Assembly (NCBI RefSeq): GCF_030348825.1
Contig: NZ_JAUCES010000005.1
Coordinates: 2,170,001-2,234,000 of the forward strand
Direction of reading: 5' to 3'
Source of the DNA: Fictibacillus sp. b24
GTDB taxonomy: Bacteria; Bacillota; Bacilli; Bacillales; Fictibacillaceae
DNA: 64,000 nucleotides
Part shown: positions 36,373 to 48,128 of the stretch, piece by piece
Layout: each line of letters opens with the position of its first letter
How positions within the stretch are numbered: position 1 is the first letter of the stretch
Notes under the pieces: generated by a model
Databases searched by the model: none
Seen by the model: the letters and a program-made list of their open reading frames with translations, nothing else
What the model was told of the DNA's origin: nothing
Program-made: the position numbers and the translations under genes

Positions 36373-37577
36373 CGATTCATCAATTCCATCACTTCTTCAA
36401 AAATTTCTCTTGCCGCTTTTTCTTTAGAAAGGATCGGAAGAGTTTTCATCGAACCATCCTTTTTAATCATCATAATTTCATTCGTGTCACTGCCAAAGCC
36501 TGATCCTTCTTTTGAAACATCATTTCCAACAACCATATCCAAGTTCTTTCTTGTGAGCTTGTCTTTTGCATAGTTTTCAAGATTTTCTGTTTCTGCTGCA
36601 AAACCGATCAATACTTGATGTTCTTTCCTCTCGCCTAACGCTTGTAAAATATCGTCCGTTTTTTTCAGTTCAATCGTCCACGTATCGTTCTTTTTCTTAA
36701 ATTTATTGTTATGAACAATAGTCGGCGTATAATCAGCGACTGCTGCACATTTGATTACTATATCTTGTTCGCTGAAACGCGAAAGCACTGCGTCAAACAT
36801 CTCTCTTGCTGAAGTTACCTTTTCAACTGCGATACCATCAGGAATGGAAAGCGATGTAGGTCCAGTTACGAGCGTAACGTCAGCACCCAAATCTTTAGCT
36901 ACAGCCGCGATTGCGTAGCCCATCTTACCAGACGAATGATTTGTAAAATAACGAACGGGATCGAGTTCCTCTCTCGTTGGTCCAGCCGTTACAAGCACTT
37001 TCTTTCCTTTTAAAGGTGCTGTATGCTCTACTTTCTTTTCATGAAAATAAGTATGAACGGATTGAATTAATTCTTCTGGTTCTGCAAGTCTCCCTTTACC
37101 GATCCACCCGCACGCAAGAAGTCCTTCGTTCGGTTCGATGAAACGCCAGCCAAATGTGGAGAGCGTCTCCATGTTTCTCATTACAGCTGGATGATTAAAC
37201 ATGTTCACATTCATGGCAGGTGCGATCAGCACATCTGCTTTTGTTGCGAGCAGAGTGGTGGTAAGCATATCATCAGCGATGCCGTTTGCCAGTTTTCCAA
37301 TAACATTTGCCGTCGCAGGAGCAATCATGACAAGATCAGCCCAATCTGCAAGATCAATATGGCTTACAACGGCAGGTTCTTTCTCTTCAAACGTATCTGT
37401 ATAAACTTCTTGCCGTGTCAGCGTTTGAAAGGTAAGTGGTGTAATGAATTTTTGAGCAGATTGAGTCAAGATTACTTTTACTTCATATCCGCTTTGATAT
37501 AATCTGCTTGCAACAGTAGCTGCCTTGTATGCAGCAATTCCGCCTGATACGGCAAGCAATATTTTTTTCTTTTCCAT
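36369..37577 (-). CDS. coaBC: Bifunctional phosphopantothenoylcysteine decarboxylase / phosphopantothenate-cysteine ligase
   Basis: Catalyses two consecutive steps of coenzyme A synthesis. The 402-residue protein has an N-terminal flavoprotein decarboxylase (ILLAVSGGIAAYKA, and PAMNVNMFNHPAV of the PxMNxxMw type) and a C-terminal ligase starting at about residue 190 (KKVLVTAGPTREELDPVRY, then TNHSSGKMG). It is separated from rpoZ by a terminator, so it should have its own promoter; none is clear-cut in the ~90 bp available. Confidence 0.97.
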   Translation of the reverse strand: MEKKKILLAVSGGIAAYKAATVASRLYQSGYEVKVILTQSAQKFITPLTFQTLTRQEVYTDTFEEKEPAVVSHIDLADWADLVMIAPATANVIGKLANGIADDMLTTTLLATKADVLIAPAMNVNMFNHPAVMRNMETLSTFGWRFIEPNEGLLACGWIGKGRLAEPEELIQSVHTYFHEKKVEHTAPLKGKKVLVTAGPTREELDPVRYFTNHSSGKMGYAIAAVAKDLGADVTLVTGPTSLSIPDGIAVEKVTSAREMFDAVLSRFSEQDIVIKCAAVADYTPTIVHNNKFKKKNDTWTIELKKTDDILQALGERKEHQVLIGFAAETENLENYAKDKLTRKNLDMVVGNDVSKEGSGFGSDTNEIMMIKKDGSMKTLPILSKEKAAREIFEEVMELMNR

Positions 37578-37669
37578 AATAAACCCCTTCCGCCGCTCTT
37601 ATCTTATACATTCCACATCTATTTTACAGCATTACTATGTAATTAAAAAATTTAATGAAACATGTTCTA

Positions 37670-37704
37670 AACAAAAAAATAACAACCTTTTGTCAAGGTT
37701 GTAT
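37670..37704 (-). terminator. Intrinsic terminator after rpoZ
   Basis: ACAACCTT pairs with AAGGTTGT around a short loop on the minus strand, then T-rich TATTTTTTT. It separates remA-gmk-rpoZ from coaBC-priA. Confidence 0.88.
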
Positions 37705-37721
37705 ATTTTTTCGCTGTTCTA

Positions 37722-37928
37722 TTAATCTTCAGGTGTTTCTCCAACTTTTGTTAATATGCCAGACTGAATTTCCTCAAGAGCTTTTCCAACAAACTTGTGT
37801 GATACTGGCTTTGTGATCTGCTGATTGTCATACTGCTGGATTTCTCTAGCACGCTTAGAACTAAGTGTTACTAGGGAATATTTTGAATCTATTTTTTCCA
37901 TAAGAGAGTCGATGGATGGATATAGCAT
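37722..37928 (-). CDS. rpoZ: DNA-directed RNA polymerase omega subunit
   Basis: Small RNA polymerase subunit that aids assembly of beta-prime. The 68 residues [20 protein letters not shown]..., with [11 protein letters not shown] and [13 protein letters not shown], match the Firmicute omega family. The start codon overlaps the gmk stop (TAATG) behind an AGGAGATGA site, a conserved coupling. Confidence 0.97.
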   Translation of the reverse strand: MLYPSIDSLMEKIDSKYSLVTLSSKRAREIQQYDNQQITKPVSHKFVGKALEEIQSGILTKVGETPED

Positions 37929-38545
37929 TATTGGTCATCTCCTAAAATTTTTTCGTATTTTGGACGAACTCTGTCCACTCGGCAATGTTCAGTAGTAATG
38001 ATCGCTTTAATTCGATTACAAGCTGAGTCAATCTCATCATTCACAACGGAATAATCATAGTGTCTCATGAGTTCAATTTCTTCTTTGGCAACAGACATAC
38101 GATTGTTGATCAAATCTTCTGTTTCTGTGCCGCGACCAACAATACGACTTCTTAATTCATCCAGACTTGGAGGTGTTAAAAAGATAAACACTCCTTCTGG
38201 AAAAATGTTTTTAACTTGAAGTGCACCTTGAACTTCAATCTCTAAAATAACATCTTTGCCTTCATCAAGCGTTTGGTTCACATATTCAATCGGTGTCCCA
38301 TAATAGTTGCCAACATATTCTGCCCACTCGAGCAGCTCTTTATTTTCGATCATATTTAGGAACTCTTCTTTTGATTTAAAGAAGTATTCTACCCCATGCC
38401 GTTCGCCTTCACGCGGCTTTCTCGTCGTGGCTGAAACGGAGTATTGAATGTCCAGCTTTTGTTCTCGCAGCGCTTTACATACAGTTCCTTTTCCAACACC
38501 AGACGGACCGGAAAGTACAAACAGAATGCCTCTTTCTTTTTCCAT
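37928..38545 (-). CDS. gmk: Guanylate kinase
   Basis: Phosphorylates GMP to GDP with ATP and so feeds GTP and (p)ppGpp pools. The 205-residue protein has P-loop GPSGVGKGT (about 12-20), the GMP-binding [18 protein letters not shown] segment and the lid. The ATG at 38545 is placed by a GGAGG site five bases upstream; an in-frame GTG four codons earlier would lie within that site. Confidence 0.98.
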   Translation of the reverse strand: MEKERGILFVLSGPSGVGKGTVCKALREQKLDIQYSVSATTRKPREGERHGVEYFFKSKEEFLNMIENKELLEWAEYVGNYYGTPIEYVNQTLDEGKDVILEIEVQGALQVKNIFPEGVFIFLTPPSLDELRSRIVGRGTETEDLINNRMSVAKEEIELMRHYDYSVVNDEIDSACNRIKAIITTEHCRVDRVRPKYEKILGDDQ

Positions 38546-38560
38546 AAAAACCTCCACAAC

Positions 38561-38818
38561 CTAACTTTCTTCTGAGCCCTCATCAACTGACATCAGTCTG
38601 TGAGCTACAGTTTCTGGCTGTACAGCTGACAAGATGACATGATCACTGTCAGTCACTACAACCGCTCTCGTTCTGCGGCCATATGTAGCATCAATCAGCA
38701 TGTTCTTTTCTCGCGCAACCGTGATTAATCGTTTGATCGGTGCAGATTCAGGACTGACTACCGCAATAATCCGGTGAGCAGCAACAATATTTCCGTACCC
38801 AATATTAATTAATTTCAT
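38561..38818 (-). CDS. remA: Extracellular matrix regulator RemA (YlzA)
   Basis: DNA-binding protein that activates matrix and osmoprotection genes in B. subtilis. The 85 residues [20 protein letters not shown]..., with [13 protein letters not shown] and [19 protein letters not shown], are strongly conserved. It starts the remA-gmk-rpoZ transcript. In B. subtilis yloC lies directly upstream; here that gene is absent and a repeat-filled gap takes its place. Confidence 0.96.
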   Translation of the reverse strand: MKLINIGYGNIVAAHRIIAVVSPESAPIKRLITVAREKNMLIDATYGRRTRAVVVTDSDHVILSAVQPETVAHRLMSVDEGSEES

Positions 38819-39036
38819 CTCTAAACGCCCCTAACCTGCTACTATTCTAGCCAAATGGAATAACGGGTCATACGCTAGTAGTACGATATTGTGAAAAACT
38901 GTACACATGTTCTTATATTTTAGCACATAAATCCTGAAATCTAAACAAATTTCCCTTTTTTTAAGGAAATAACGTGAAAACTTGAATTCTGAACCCTGTA
39001 GCTTGAAAAAATGTTTGTAGATTCGTTGAACCTTGA
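38819..39036. other. Noncoding stretch upstream of remA
   Basis: No convincing gene. It must contain the remA promoter; AT-rich candidates such as TAGAAT preceded by GGC (about 38,850) and TGCTAAAAT near 38,930 are visible, but neither has a good -35. The B. subtilis neighbour yloC would be expected here and no remnant of it is recognisable. Confidence 0.5.
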
Positions 39037-39545
39037 GAATCGCTCATAAAAGTCTGGAATCGCTCATAAAAGTCTGGAATCGCTCATAAAAGTCTGGAAT
39101 CGCTCATAAAAGTCTGGAATCGCTCATAAAAGTCTGGAATCGCTCATAAAAGTCTGGAATCGCTCATAAAAGTCTGGAATCGCTCATAAAAGTCTGGAAT
39201 CGCTCATAAAAGTCTGGAATCGCTCATAAAAGTCTGGAATCGCTCATAAAAGTCTGGAATCGCTCATAAAAGTCTGGAATCGCTCATAAAAGTCTGGAAT
39301 CGCTCATAAAAGTCTGGAATCGCTCATAAAAGTCTGGAATCGCTCATAAAAGTCTGGAATCGCTCATAAAAGTCTGGAATCGCTCATAAAAGTCTGGAAT
39401 CGCTCATAAAAGTCTGGAATCGCTCATAAAAGTCTGGAATCGCTCATAAAAGTCTGGAATCGCTCATAAAAGTCTGGAATCGCTCATAAAAGTCTGGAAT
39501 CGCTCATAAAAGTCTGGAATCGCTCATAAAAGTCTGGAATCGCTC
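39037..39545. repeat. Perfect 20-bp tandem array, 25 copies
   Basis: The unit CGCTCATAAAAGTCTGGAAT is repeated head to tail 25 times from 39041 to 39540 without a visible mismatch, with partial units at both ends. It contains TAA, and because 20 is not a multiple of three every frame is stopped every 60 bp, so it is noncoding. Each unit has an AAAA tract, placing such tracts about two helical turns apart. It lies between remA and the P-ATPase gene and touches a strong hairpin at its right end. Confidence 0.98.
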
Positions 39546-39576
39546 GTCCAGCGTGCTTGCCAGCCGCTGGACGAGC
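39542..39576. other. Strong hairpin at the end of the tandem array
   Basis: GCTCGTCCAGCG (39542-39553) and CGCTGGACGAGC (39565-39576) form a perfect 12-bp stem around an 11-nt loop. It is not followed by a T run on either strand. Its first bases (GCTC) are shared with the last partial repeat unit. Confidence 0.8.
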
Positions 39577-39602
39577 ACCGATGTTGCCAAATTTAGCATA
39601 AA

Positions 39603-39639
39603 ACAAACGAAGCTGGCTCCCGTTCACGAGAGCCAGCTT
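39603..39639 (-). terminator. Intrinsic terminator of the P-ATPase gene
   Basis: AAGCTGGCTC pairs with GAGCCAGCTT around a 10-nt loop on the minus strand, then CGTTTGTTTT. It lies 6 bp past the ATPase stop codon. Confidence 0.85.
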
Positions 39640-39644
39640 ATATT

Positions 39645-42317
39645 TTATCGTGCTTCTCTTTTAAACAACTGAAAACCTGCCAATGCAAATGTTGGAATGG
39701 ACGCCATGCCCATGACGAGCAGCCATTGTCTCACAGAAAGCGGGACAGTATGGAATATGTCTTGCAATGGCTCTACATACATAACAACAAGCAGTAAAAG
39801 AATGGATGAAATGACCGCTAGTACCAGATATCCGTTTTGGAACGGATTTCTATGGAAAACGGAACGTTCACTTCGGCAATCGAATACGTGTATCAATTGC
39901 GCCATAACTAACGTGGCAAATGCGACGGACTGTGCGACGATTAGTTGATCTGGATTTTCTTTTAACGTCACCCAAAACGCTAAAATGGTGGCAGCCCCTA
40001 TTAAAAATCCACGAGAAACGATTTTCCAGCCAAGCCCTCTTGAGAAGACTCCTTCTTTTGCTTGTCTTGGCTTTCTTCTCATAACATCTTCTTCAGCCTG
40101 ATCGACACCGAGGGCCATGGCAGGTAATCCGTCTGTTACTAAGTTTACCCATAGAATTTGGATTGGCACTAATGGCAATGGCAATCCCATAATCATCGCA
40201 AACAGCATGACTAGAATTTCGCCGACATTGGATGCAAGAAGATAACGAATAAACTTTCTGATGTTTTCATAGATATTTCTTCCTTCTTCTATCGCAGAGC
40301 GAATCGTAGCAAAGTTGTCGTCTCCGAGAACGAGGGAGGATGCTTCTTTGGCAACATCTGTTCCTGTTACTCCCATCGCAATACCGATATTAGCTGACTT
40401 TATCGCTGGAGCGTCATTTACCCCATCACCTGTCATCGCTACAACATGACCTTTACGCTGCAGAGACTTTACAATTTTCAACTTATGTTCAGGGGATACC
40501 CTTGCGTATACATAAACATCTTCAGAAACTTTATCGAGCTCTTCATCACTTAATTGGGCGAGTTCCGCACCTTCCATAACTCTTCCGCCGTCCGGCAGCA
40601 TGTTTAATTTTTTTGCTATACTTGCAGCTGTAACAACGTGGTCACCTGTTATCATAACCGTTTTGATTCCAGCAGTCTGACAATCTCTTATACTCTCTTC
40701 AACCTCAGGGCGCGGTGGGTCCATCATACCTTGCAGCCCAATAAAAGTAAGGTTTCTTTCTGCAAAAGAGGCTTGCGAATAATACTCTCCCTCTTTTAAC
40801 GGCCGAATCGCAACGGCAATCGTCCGGAGGGCCTGACTTCCAAGAGCGTAGATCGCTTCTTTAATTCTTTCTTTATGTGCTTGTTTCATTAATTGCTTTT
40901 TGTCGTCCCACACAATGTAATCACTTTTTTCAAGTAAAACATCTGGTGCTCCCTTTACAACGAGCATCTGATTTCCATCTGTATCTTGAACAACGACACT
41001 CATCATTTTACGTGTAGAATCAAAAGGAAACTCATGCTGATGCGTAAATTGTTCACTCAAAGACTCTTTAGTAATGCCTGCTTTATGCGCACTAACAAGT
41101 AAGGCCGTCTCAGTTGGATCACCGATTTCCAGCAGTGAACCTTTCTTTCCTTCTTCAATGGAAGCATTATTACATAGTGCCGCATATGCCAAAACCTCTG
41201 TCAGTTTATCTTCGCGTTTATTACTTTCTTGGATATTCGCTCCAACAACTTCAAAACCTTCTTCACCGACAGTCCATTGTGTGCCTTGAGACCAAACACG
41301 CGTTACAGTCATTTTATTTTGCGTAAGCGTACCCGTTTTATCAGAACAGATAACAGTTGCACAGCCTAAAGTTTCTACAGAAGGAAGCTTGCGGACAATG
41401 GCGCGCTTCCGAATCATCTTTTGTACTCCAAGTGCGAGTGCAATTGTAACGATTGCCGGGAGTCCTTCAGGAATAGCCGCAACAGCAAGTGATACCCCAG
41501 CTAAAATCATGCTATACAGATCATGTCCTTGCATCACACCCGCTAGTACAACAAGTACGGTTAAAAGTAGAGCAAGTGCGATTAAGATTTTACCAAGTTG
41601 TTCAAGCTTCATTTGAAGAGGTGTTGCAATGTTTTCCGCAGTTTGAATCAAATGTGCGATCTTGCCCATTTCTGTTTTCATACCCGTTGCAACAACGATA
41701 CCTTGTCCTGTTCCTCTCGTGACCATTGTTCCCATAAACGCCATATTCTCTTGATCACCGAGGTTCAGGTCATCAGCAGAAATAAGATTGTTATGCTTTT
41801 GGGCAGGCACGGATTCCCCAGTAAGTGCGGACTCCTCGATTTGCAAACCTGACGTTTTTAATAATCGAATATCGGCTCCTACTCTATCACCGCTTCTTAC
41901 TTTGATTACATCTCCTGTGACGACATCTTTAGCGGCGATTGACACCCATTTACCTTCTCTTAAAACTTGTGCAGTCGGTGCAGAGAGTTCTTTTAGGGAA
42001 GCCAGTGACTTTTCAGCTTTTCTTTCTTGAATAAACCCTAGAATTCCGTTCATTACAACGATCAAGATGATGGCAATCGCGTCTAAATATTCTCCTAAAA
42101 AACCAGAAAGCAACGTGGCAGCCAGTAATACTAAAACCATGAAATCCTTGAATTGTGCGAGAAACATTAAAATGGCAGACTGCTTCTTACCTTCTTCTAA
42201 CTGATTCGGTCCATCTAGCTTTAACCGTCGTTCTTGCTCGCTTTTTGTGAGCCCTTCTTCCATCCTGCTGTTCAGTATGGATTCAATTTCGTCTTGCGGC
42301 AGCTGGTACCAATTCAT
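39645..42317 (-). CDS. yloB: Calcium-type P-type ATPase (YloB-like)
   Basis: Membrane cation pump of the SERCA-like P2A group, probably exporting calcium. The 890-residue protein has the N-terminal cation-ATPase domain, about ten membrane helices, the TGES dephosphorylation motif, the phosphorylation site [12 protein letters not shown] (Asp near residue 330), [10 protein letters not shown] in the nucleotide-binding domain and GDGVNDAPA in the hinge. Membrane helix 4 carries AAIPEGLPA, typical of calcium pumps. The start at 42317 is chosen for its GAGGTGG site and gives the B. subtilis YloB length. It diverges from rqcH. Confidence 0.93.
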   Translation of the reverse strand: MNWYQLPQDEIESILNSRMEEGLTKSEQERRLKLDGPNQLEEGKKQSAILMFLAQFKDFMVLVLLAATLLSGFLGEYLDAIAIILIVVMNGILGFIQERKAEKSLASLKELSAPTAQVLREGKWVSIAAKDVVTGDVIKVRSGDRVGADIRLLKTSGLQIEESALTGESVPAQKHNNLISADDLNLGDQENMAFMGTMVTRGTGQGIVVATGMKTEMGKIAHLIQTAENIATPLQMKLEQLGKILIALALLLTVLVVLAGVMQGHDLYSMILAGVSLAVAAIPEGLPAIVTIALALGVQKMIRKRAIVRKLPSVETLGCATVICSDKTGTLTQNKMTVTRVWSQGTQWTVGEEGFEVVGANIQESNKREDKLTEVLAYAALCNNASIEEGKKGSLLEIGDPTETALLVSAHKAGITKESLSEQFTHQHEFPFDSTRKMMSVVVQDTDGNQMLVVKGAPDVLLEKSDYIVWDDKKQLMKQAHKERIKEAIYALGSQALRTIAVAIRPLKEGEYYSQASFAERNLTFIGLQGMMDPPRPEVEESIRDCQTAGIKTVMITGDHVVTAASIAKKLNMLPDGGRVMEGAELAQLSDEELDKVSEDVYVYARVSPEHKLKIVKSLQRKGHVVAMTGDGVNDAPAIKSANIGIAMGVTGTDVAKEASSLVLGDDNFATIRSAIEEGRNIYENIRKFIRYLLASNVGEILVMLFAMIMGLPLPLVPIQILWVNLVTDGLPAMALGVDQAEEDVMRRKPRQAKEGVFSRGLGWKIVSRGFLIGAATILAFWVTLKENPDQLIVAQSVAFATLVMAQLIHVFDCRSERSVFHRNPFQNGYLVLAVISSILLLLVVMYVEPLQDIFHTVPLSVRQWLLVMGMASIPTFALAGFQLFKREAR

Positions 42318-42415
42318 AGCTTCCACCTCTAATAAGATTAGTTAATAGCATTTATATGCAGGCATGTCCGCAAAAATGCTATACTATGAATCAGAAATAA
42401 GAGGTGAACCAAATC

Positions 42416-44125
42416 ATGAGTTTTGATGGAATAATGACACGTGCAATAACTACAGAATTACAGAACACACTTACGTCAGGCAGAATTTCAAAAGTATATC
42501 AGCCACATAAGACAGATCTTGTTTTTACTATCCGTGCGAACGGAAAGAACCATAAGCTATTATTATCTGCCAACCCCTCTTTTGCGAGAGTGCATCTGAC
42601 AGAGCACACATATGAAAATCCGGATACTCCACCCATGTTCTGTATGCTGCTCAGAAAGCATTTAGAAGGAGCTTTTATTGAAAAAATTGAACAGCTTGAT
42701 TTGGAGAGAATTATTACGATCACTGTAAAAAACCGTGATGAGATCGGGGACGAAACAACAAAGGTCCTATACGTTGAAGTCATGGGCAGACATAGCAACA
42801 TTATCTTAGTTGACGAAAAATCAGGAAAGATTGTAGATAGCATAAAACATATTCCGAGCTTTCAAAATCGTCACAGAACCATTCTTCCAGGTTTTCAGTA
42901 CGTGATGCCTCCTGCACAGGAAAAGACAGATCCTTTTGCCATTACAAATAAAGATGAATTAATATCAAGGATTTCTTGGAACGAAGGAAAATTAGATAAA
43001 CAGTTTGTAGCGAGATTCAGTGGGTTCTCTCCCTTGATCGCAAAAGAAATCGTTTACCGAGCTGGTCTATCCGTTAAAGAGGAAGTTGCGGACGCGTTCT
43101 TTGAAGTAATGAAGCAGCTATCCCAGCAAAACTACGAACCTCAAATGATAACAAATGAAAAGAAAGAATACTTTTCTGTCATTCCTTTAAGTCATGTTAC
43201 AGGTGAGATTCGCCTTTTTGATACGGTAAGCAAAATGCTCGATCGCTTTTTCTATGGCAAAGCTGACAGAGATCGCATTAAACAGCAGGCAAATGATCTC
43301 GAAAAATACTTGTCCAACGAGTATGACAAGATCACAAAAAAGATCGGCAAGCTAGAAAAAGAACTTCAGCAAACGGTCAACGCAGAAGAGTATCAAAGAA
43401 AAGGTGAACTGCTTACTGCGTATATGTATTTAGCGAAAAAAGGCGATAAAGAAATAGAAGTTGAGGATTATTTCTCAGAGGACCAGCCATTGGTTAAGAT
43501 TACTCTCGATCCGCTTAAAACACCTGCAGATAATGCGCAAAGCTACTTCAAAAAATATGCAAAGCTGAAGAAGTCTGTTTCAATCATCAAAGATCAAATC
43601 GAAAAGTCAAAGAATGAATTGCTTTACTTTGAAAGACTGATTGTTCAGATGGATTCTGCATCCATGAAAGATGTTGAAGAAATTCGAGAAGAGCTCGGTG
43701 AAGGCGGTTATTTAAAACACCGGCAAAGTAAAAATAAGAAAAAACAAAACAAGACGCCTCAGCCAGAGAAATTTGTTTCAACTGATGGAACCGAAATCTT
43801 AGTTGGAAAGAACAATAAACAAAATGATTATCTCACGTTCAAACTGTCACGTGCGAATGAAACATGGCTTCATACAAAAGACATTCCAGGCTCACATGTG
43901 CTGATCCGTTCATCATCTCCAAGTGACTCAGCATTACAAGAAGCTGCAATATTAGCAGGATTTTTCAGCAAAGCTAAGAATTCCAGCTCAGTACCCGTTG
44001 ACTATACGCTAGTCAAGCATGTAAAAAAACCAAACGGAGCAAAGCCTGGGTTTGTTATTTATGATAATCAGCAAACGCTTTATGTGACACCAGATGAAGA
44101 TCTTGTTTTTCGTTTAAAGAATTAG
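42416..44125 (+). CDS. rqcH: Ribosome quality control protein RqcH (NFACT family, YloA)
   Basis: Binds stalled 50S-peptidyl-tRNA complexes and directs C-terminal alanine tailing that marks nascent chains for degradation. The 569 residues comprise NFACT-N (MSFDGIMTRAITTELQ...), a helix-hairpin-helix region, a coiled coil (about 285-435) and NFACT-R with ETWLHTKDIPGSHVLIRS. At residues 97-98, where B. subtilis has Asp-Arg, this protein has Glu-Arg. The ATG at 42416 follows AGAGGTGA; an in-frame GTG four codons earlier lies in that site. The gene is plus strand, divergent from yloB; a TATACT -10 lies about 35 bp upstream. Confidence 0.95.
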   Translation: MSFDGIMTRAITTELQNTLTSGRISKVYQPHKTDLVFTIRANGKNHKLLLSANPSFARVHLTEHTYENPDTPPMFCMLLRKHLEGAFIEKIEQLDLERIITITVKNRDEIGDETTKVLYVEVMGRHSNIILVDEKSGKIVDSIKHIPSFQNRHRTILPGFQYVMPPAQEKTDPFAITNKDELISRISWNEGKLDKQFVARFSGFSPLIAKEIVYRAGLSVKEEVADAFFEVMKQLSQQNYEPQMITNEKKEYFSVIPLSHVTGEIRLFDTVSKMLDRFFYGKADRDRIKQQANDLEKYLSNEYDKITKKIGKLEKELQQTVNAEEYQRKGELLTAYMYLAKKGDKEIEVEDYFSEDQPLVKITLDPLKTPADNAQSYFKKYAKLKKSVSIIKDQIEKSKNELLYFERLIVQMDSASMKDVEEIREELGEGGYLKHRQSKNKKKQNKTPQPEKFVSTDGTEILVGKNNKQNDYLTFKLSRANETWLHTKDIPGSHVLIRSSSPSDSALQEAAILAGFFSKAKNSSSVPVDYTLVKHVKKPNGAKPGFVIYDNQQTLYVTPDEDLVFRLKN

Positions 44126-44181
44126 GTTTTATCTAACGGAGAGTGGCATGTAAAAGAATTTGGATTTTTCATCATTGAAAA

Positions 44182-44368
44182 GTTGATTGAAGTGAAAGGT
44201 GGGAGACTCCTCGAAAATGAAAAGCACATTTTCTTCGTGCGATGCGACGCTGCCGAAGCCTTCCTTGTCCTGCGGGAAAAGCGGTCAGGTGAGACCCTTA
44301 AGGGCGCAAAGCGGCAAGGGGCTCACCGCCTGCCCCGCGGAAAGCGAGCACCTGGAACGGAAATCAAC
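44182..44368. repeat. Palindromic repeat family, copy 5, with a 56-bp insertion
   Basis: The ends GTTGATTGAAGTGAAAGG and GGAACGGAAATCAAC are canonical, but 56 bp (44212-44267) interrupt CTCCTGCGGG. The sequence TCCT stands on both sides of the insert (44208-44211 and 44268-44271), like a 4-bp target duplication. The copy lies between the convergent rqcH and methyltransferase genes. Confidence 0.85.
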
Positions 44369-44397
44369 TACCCTAAAGGACTACAAAAATGACTAAC

Positions 44398-44440
44398 AAA
44401 AAAGCAGAACAGCATGATTTAGCTGTTCTGCTCTTTTTTT
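44398..44440. terminator. Bidirectional terminator between rqcH and the methyltransferase gene
   Basis: GCAGAACAGC (44404-44413) pairs with GCTGTTCTGC (44422-44431), with T-rich tracts on both strands. It can stop both convergent transcripts. The stem overlaps the 3' end of the methyltransferase gene. Confidence 0.92.
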
Positions 44441-45087
44441 GCTGTGGTAATCAGTGCAAGCCCGCCTAATACTTCTTTATGTTTGATCTCCGTAAAACGA
44501 AGGTTTTGAAGCAATGCTGTCATCTCATCCTCCGTGTAACGGTGTCTTCTCGTACTTACATTAGACCATTTTAATAAAGCCGTTCTTTCAAAGCCCGAGA
44601 TTCCCTGTTCCTTTCCGTAAGAAGCAGCAGTCTCCTGACTCATCTTTTCACTTGGATTAAGCATAGCGATCATACCATCTTGCTTAAGTATACGATTCAC
44701 TTCCCGTATCCCATTAGCTGGGTCTGGCAATAAAAACATGACACAGGTGGATAACGCTAAATCAAATGTCTCATCTTTGAATGGCAGATCTTCTGCATCT
44801 GCTACTACAAATTCACTTTTACCACTTAATTCATGGTAAAAGAATTGCTGAATACTCGCCTTCACCATTTCAGATGACAAATCGACACCAACTAATTTTT
44901 TCGCGTCCTCTGCCCCTCGCAGCAAAAGCCTGCCTGTTCCACACCCTACATCTAAAACTTCTTTTTCAACCCATGACCCTGTTGTTTCTTTTAGCGTGTC
45001 GTGTATTTCTTTCAGCCATGTTGTACGTGCCATTGCATCAAAAAAAGAAACAAGTTCGTCAAATTCCTCACCGTTCATTTTTCTCAA
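44419..45087 (-). CDS. SAM-dependent methyltransferase (class I, UbiE/COG2226-like)
   Basis: A 222-residue class I methyltransferase with motif I EVLDVGCGTGRLLL (about residues 43-56), motif II GVDLSSEMVKASIQ, VVADAEDLPFKDETFDLAL and a post-motif DPANGIREVNRILKQDG. The substrate is unknown. A TTG start at 45087 fits an AAGGAG site nine bases upstream better than the ATG three codons later. It starts 21 bp after the pyrE stop, on the same strand, with no terminator between, so it is probably the last cistron of the pyrimidine operon. It is not part of the B. subtilis pyr operon. Confidence 0.85.
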   Translation of the reverse strand: MRKMNGEEFDELVSFFDAMARTTWLKEIHDTLKETTGSWVEKEVLDVGCGTGRLLLRGAEDAKKLVGVDLSSEMVKASIQQFFYHELSGKSEFVVADAEDLPFKDETFDLALSTCVMFLLPDPANGIREVNRILKQDGMIAMLNPSEKMSQETAASYGKEQGISGFERTALLKWSNVSTRRHRYTEDEMTALLQNLRFTEIKHKEVLGGLALITTAKKEQNS

Positions 45088-45715
45088 AATCGTAGTCTCC
45101 TTAGAATACTATTTGGAAAAAGAGGCTGCTCCCCAATGTTCTGGGTCTTGTTGCCATTCTTTTAATAAAGAAAGCCCCTGTGCACTAATCTTACCGCTTT
45201 CTTGTGCTTCCTCTATTAATGTACTAAAGTTTGTAACCGTTTGAAAAGGAATATCTAGTTCACCAAGTGCGTCATCTGCTTTTTTCAATCCGTAGCTAAA
45301 GATCGCTACAACACCTAACACTTCAATCCCCGCTTCACGAAGTGCAAGTACAGATTGGATAGAGCTTTTTCCTGTAGAAATCAAATCTTCAACAACAACC
45401 GCTTTTCTGCTTTTTTCTGTTAATCCTTCGATTTGTTTCGCTTTTCCGTGAGCTTTTGCGCTTGAGCGTACATAGCACATCGGCAGGTTCACTTGTTCAG
45501 CTACAAACGCAGCATGCGGGATACCCGCTGTTGCGGTTCCTGCGATTAAATCCACTTCTGGATAGTGATTTTGAATTAACGCAGCAAGCTCTTCAGCAAC
45601 TTGTTTTCGGATTTCTGGATACGCGATGATGAGACGGTTGTCGCAATAAATAGGAGACTTTAACCCTGAAGACCACGTATACGGTTTTTCTGGTGATAAT
45701 GTTACGGCTTCGATA

Positions 45716-48124
<2,409 letters not shown>

Positions 48125-48128
<4 letters not shown>

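Noticed and set aside
39037-39545. CRISPR array
   Set aside because: The 20-bp units abut directly with no unique spacers, and no cas gene lies nearby.
39542-39576. Transcription terminator at the array edge
   Set aside because: The stem is strong but no T run follows on either strand; the ATPase gene already has its own terminator at 39603-39639.
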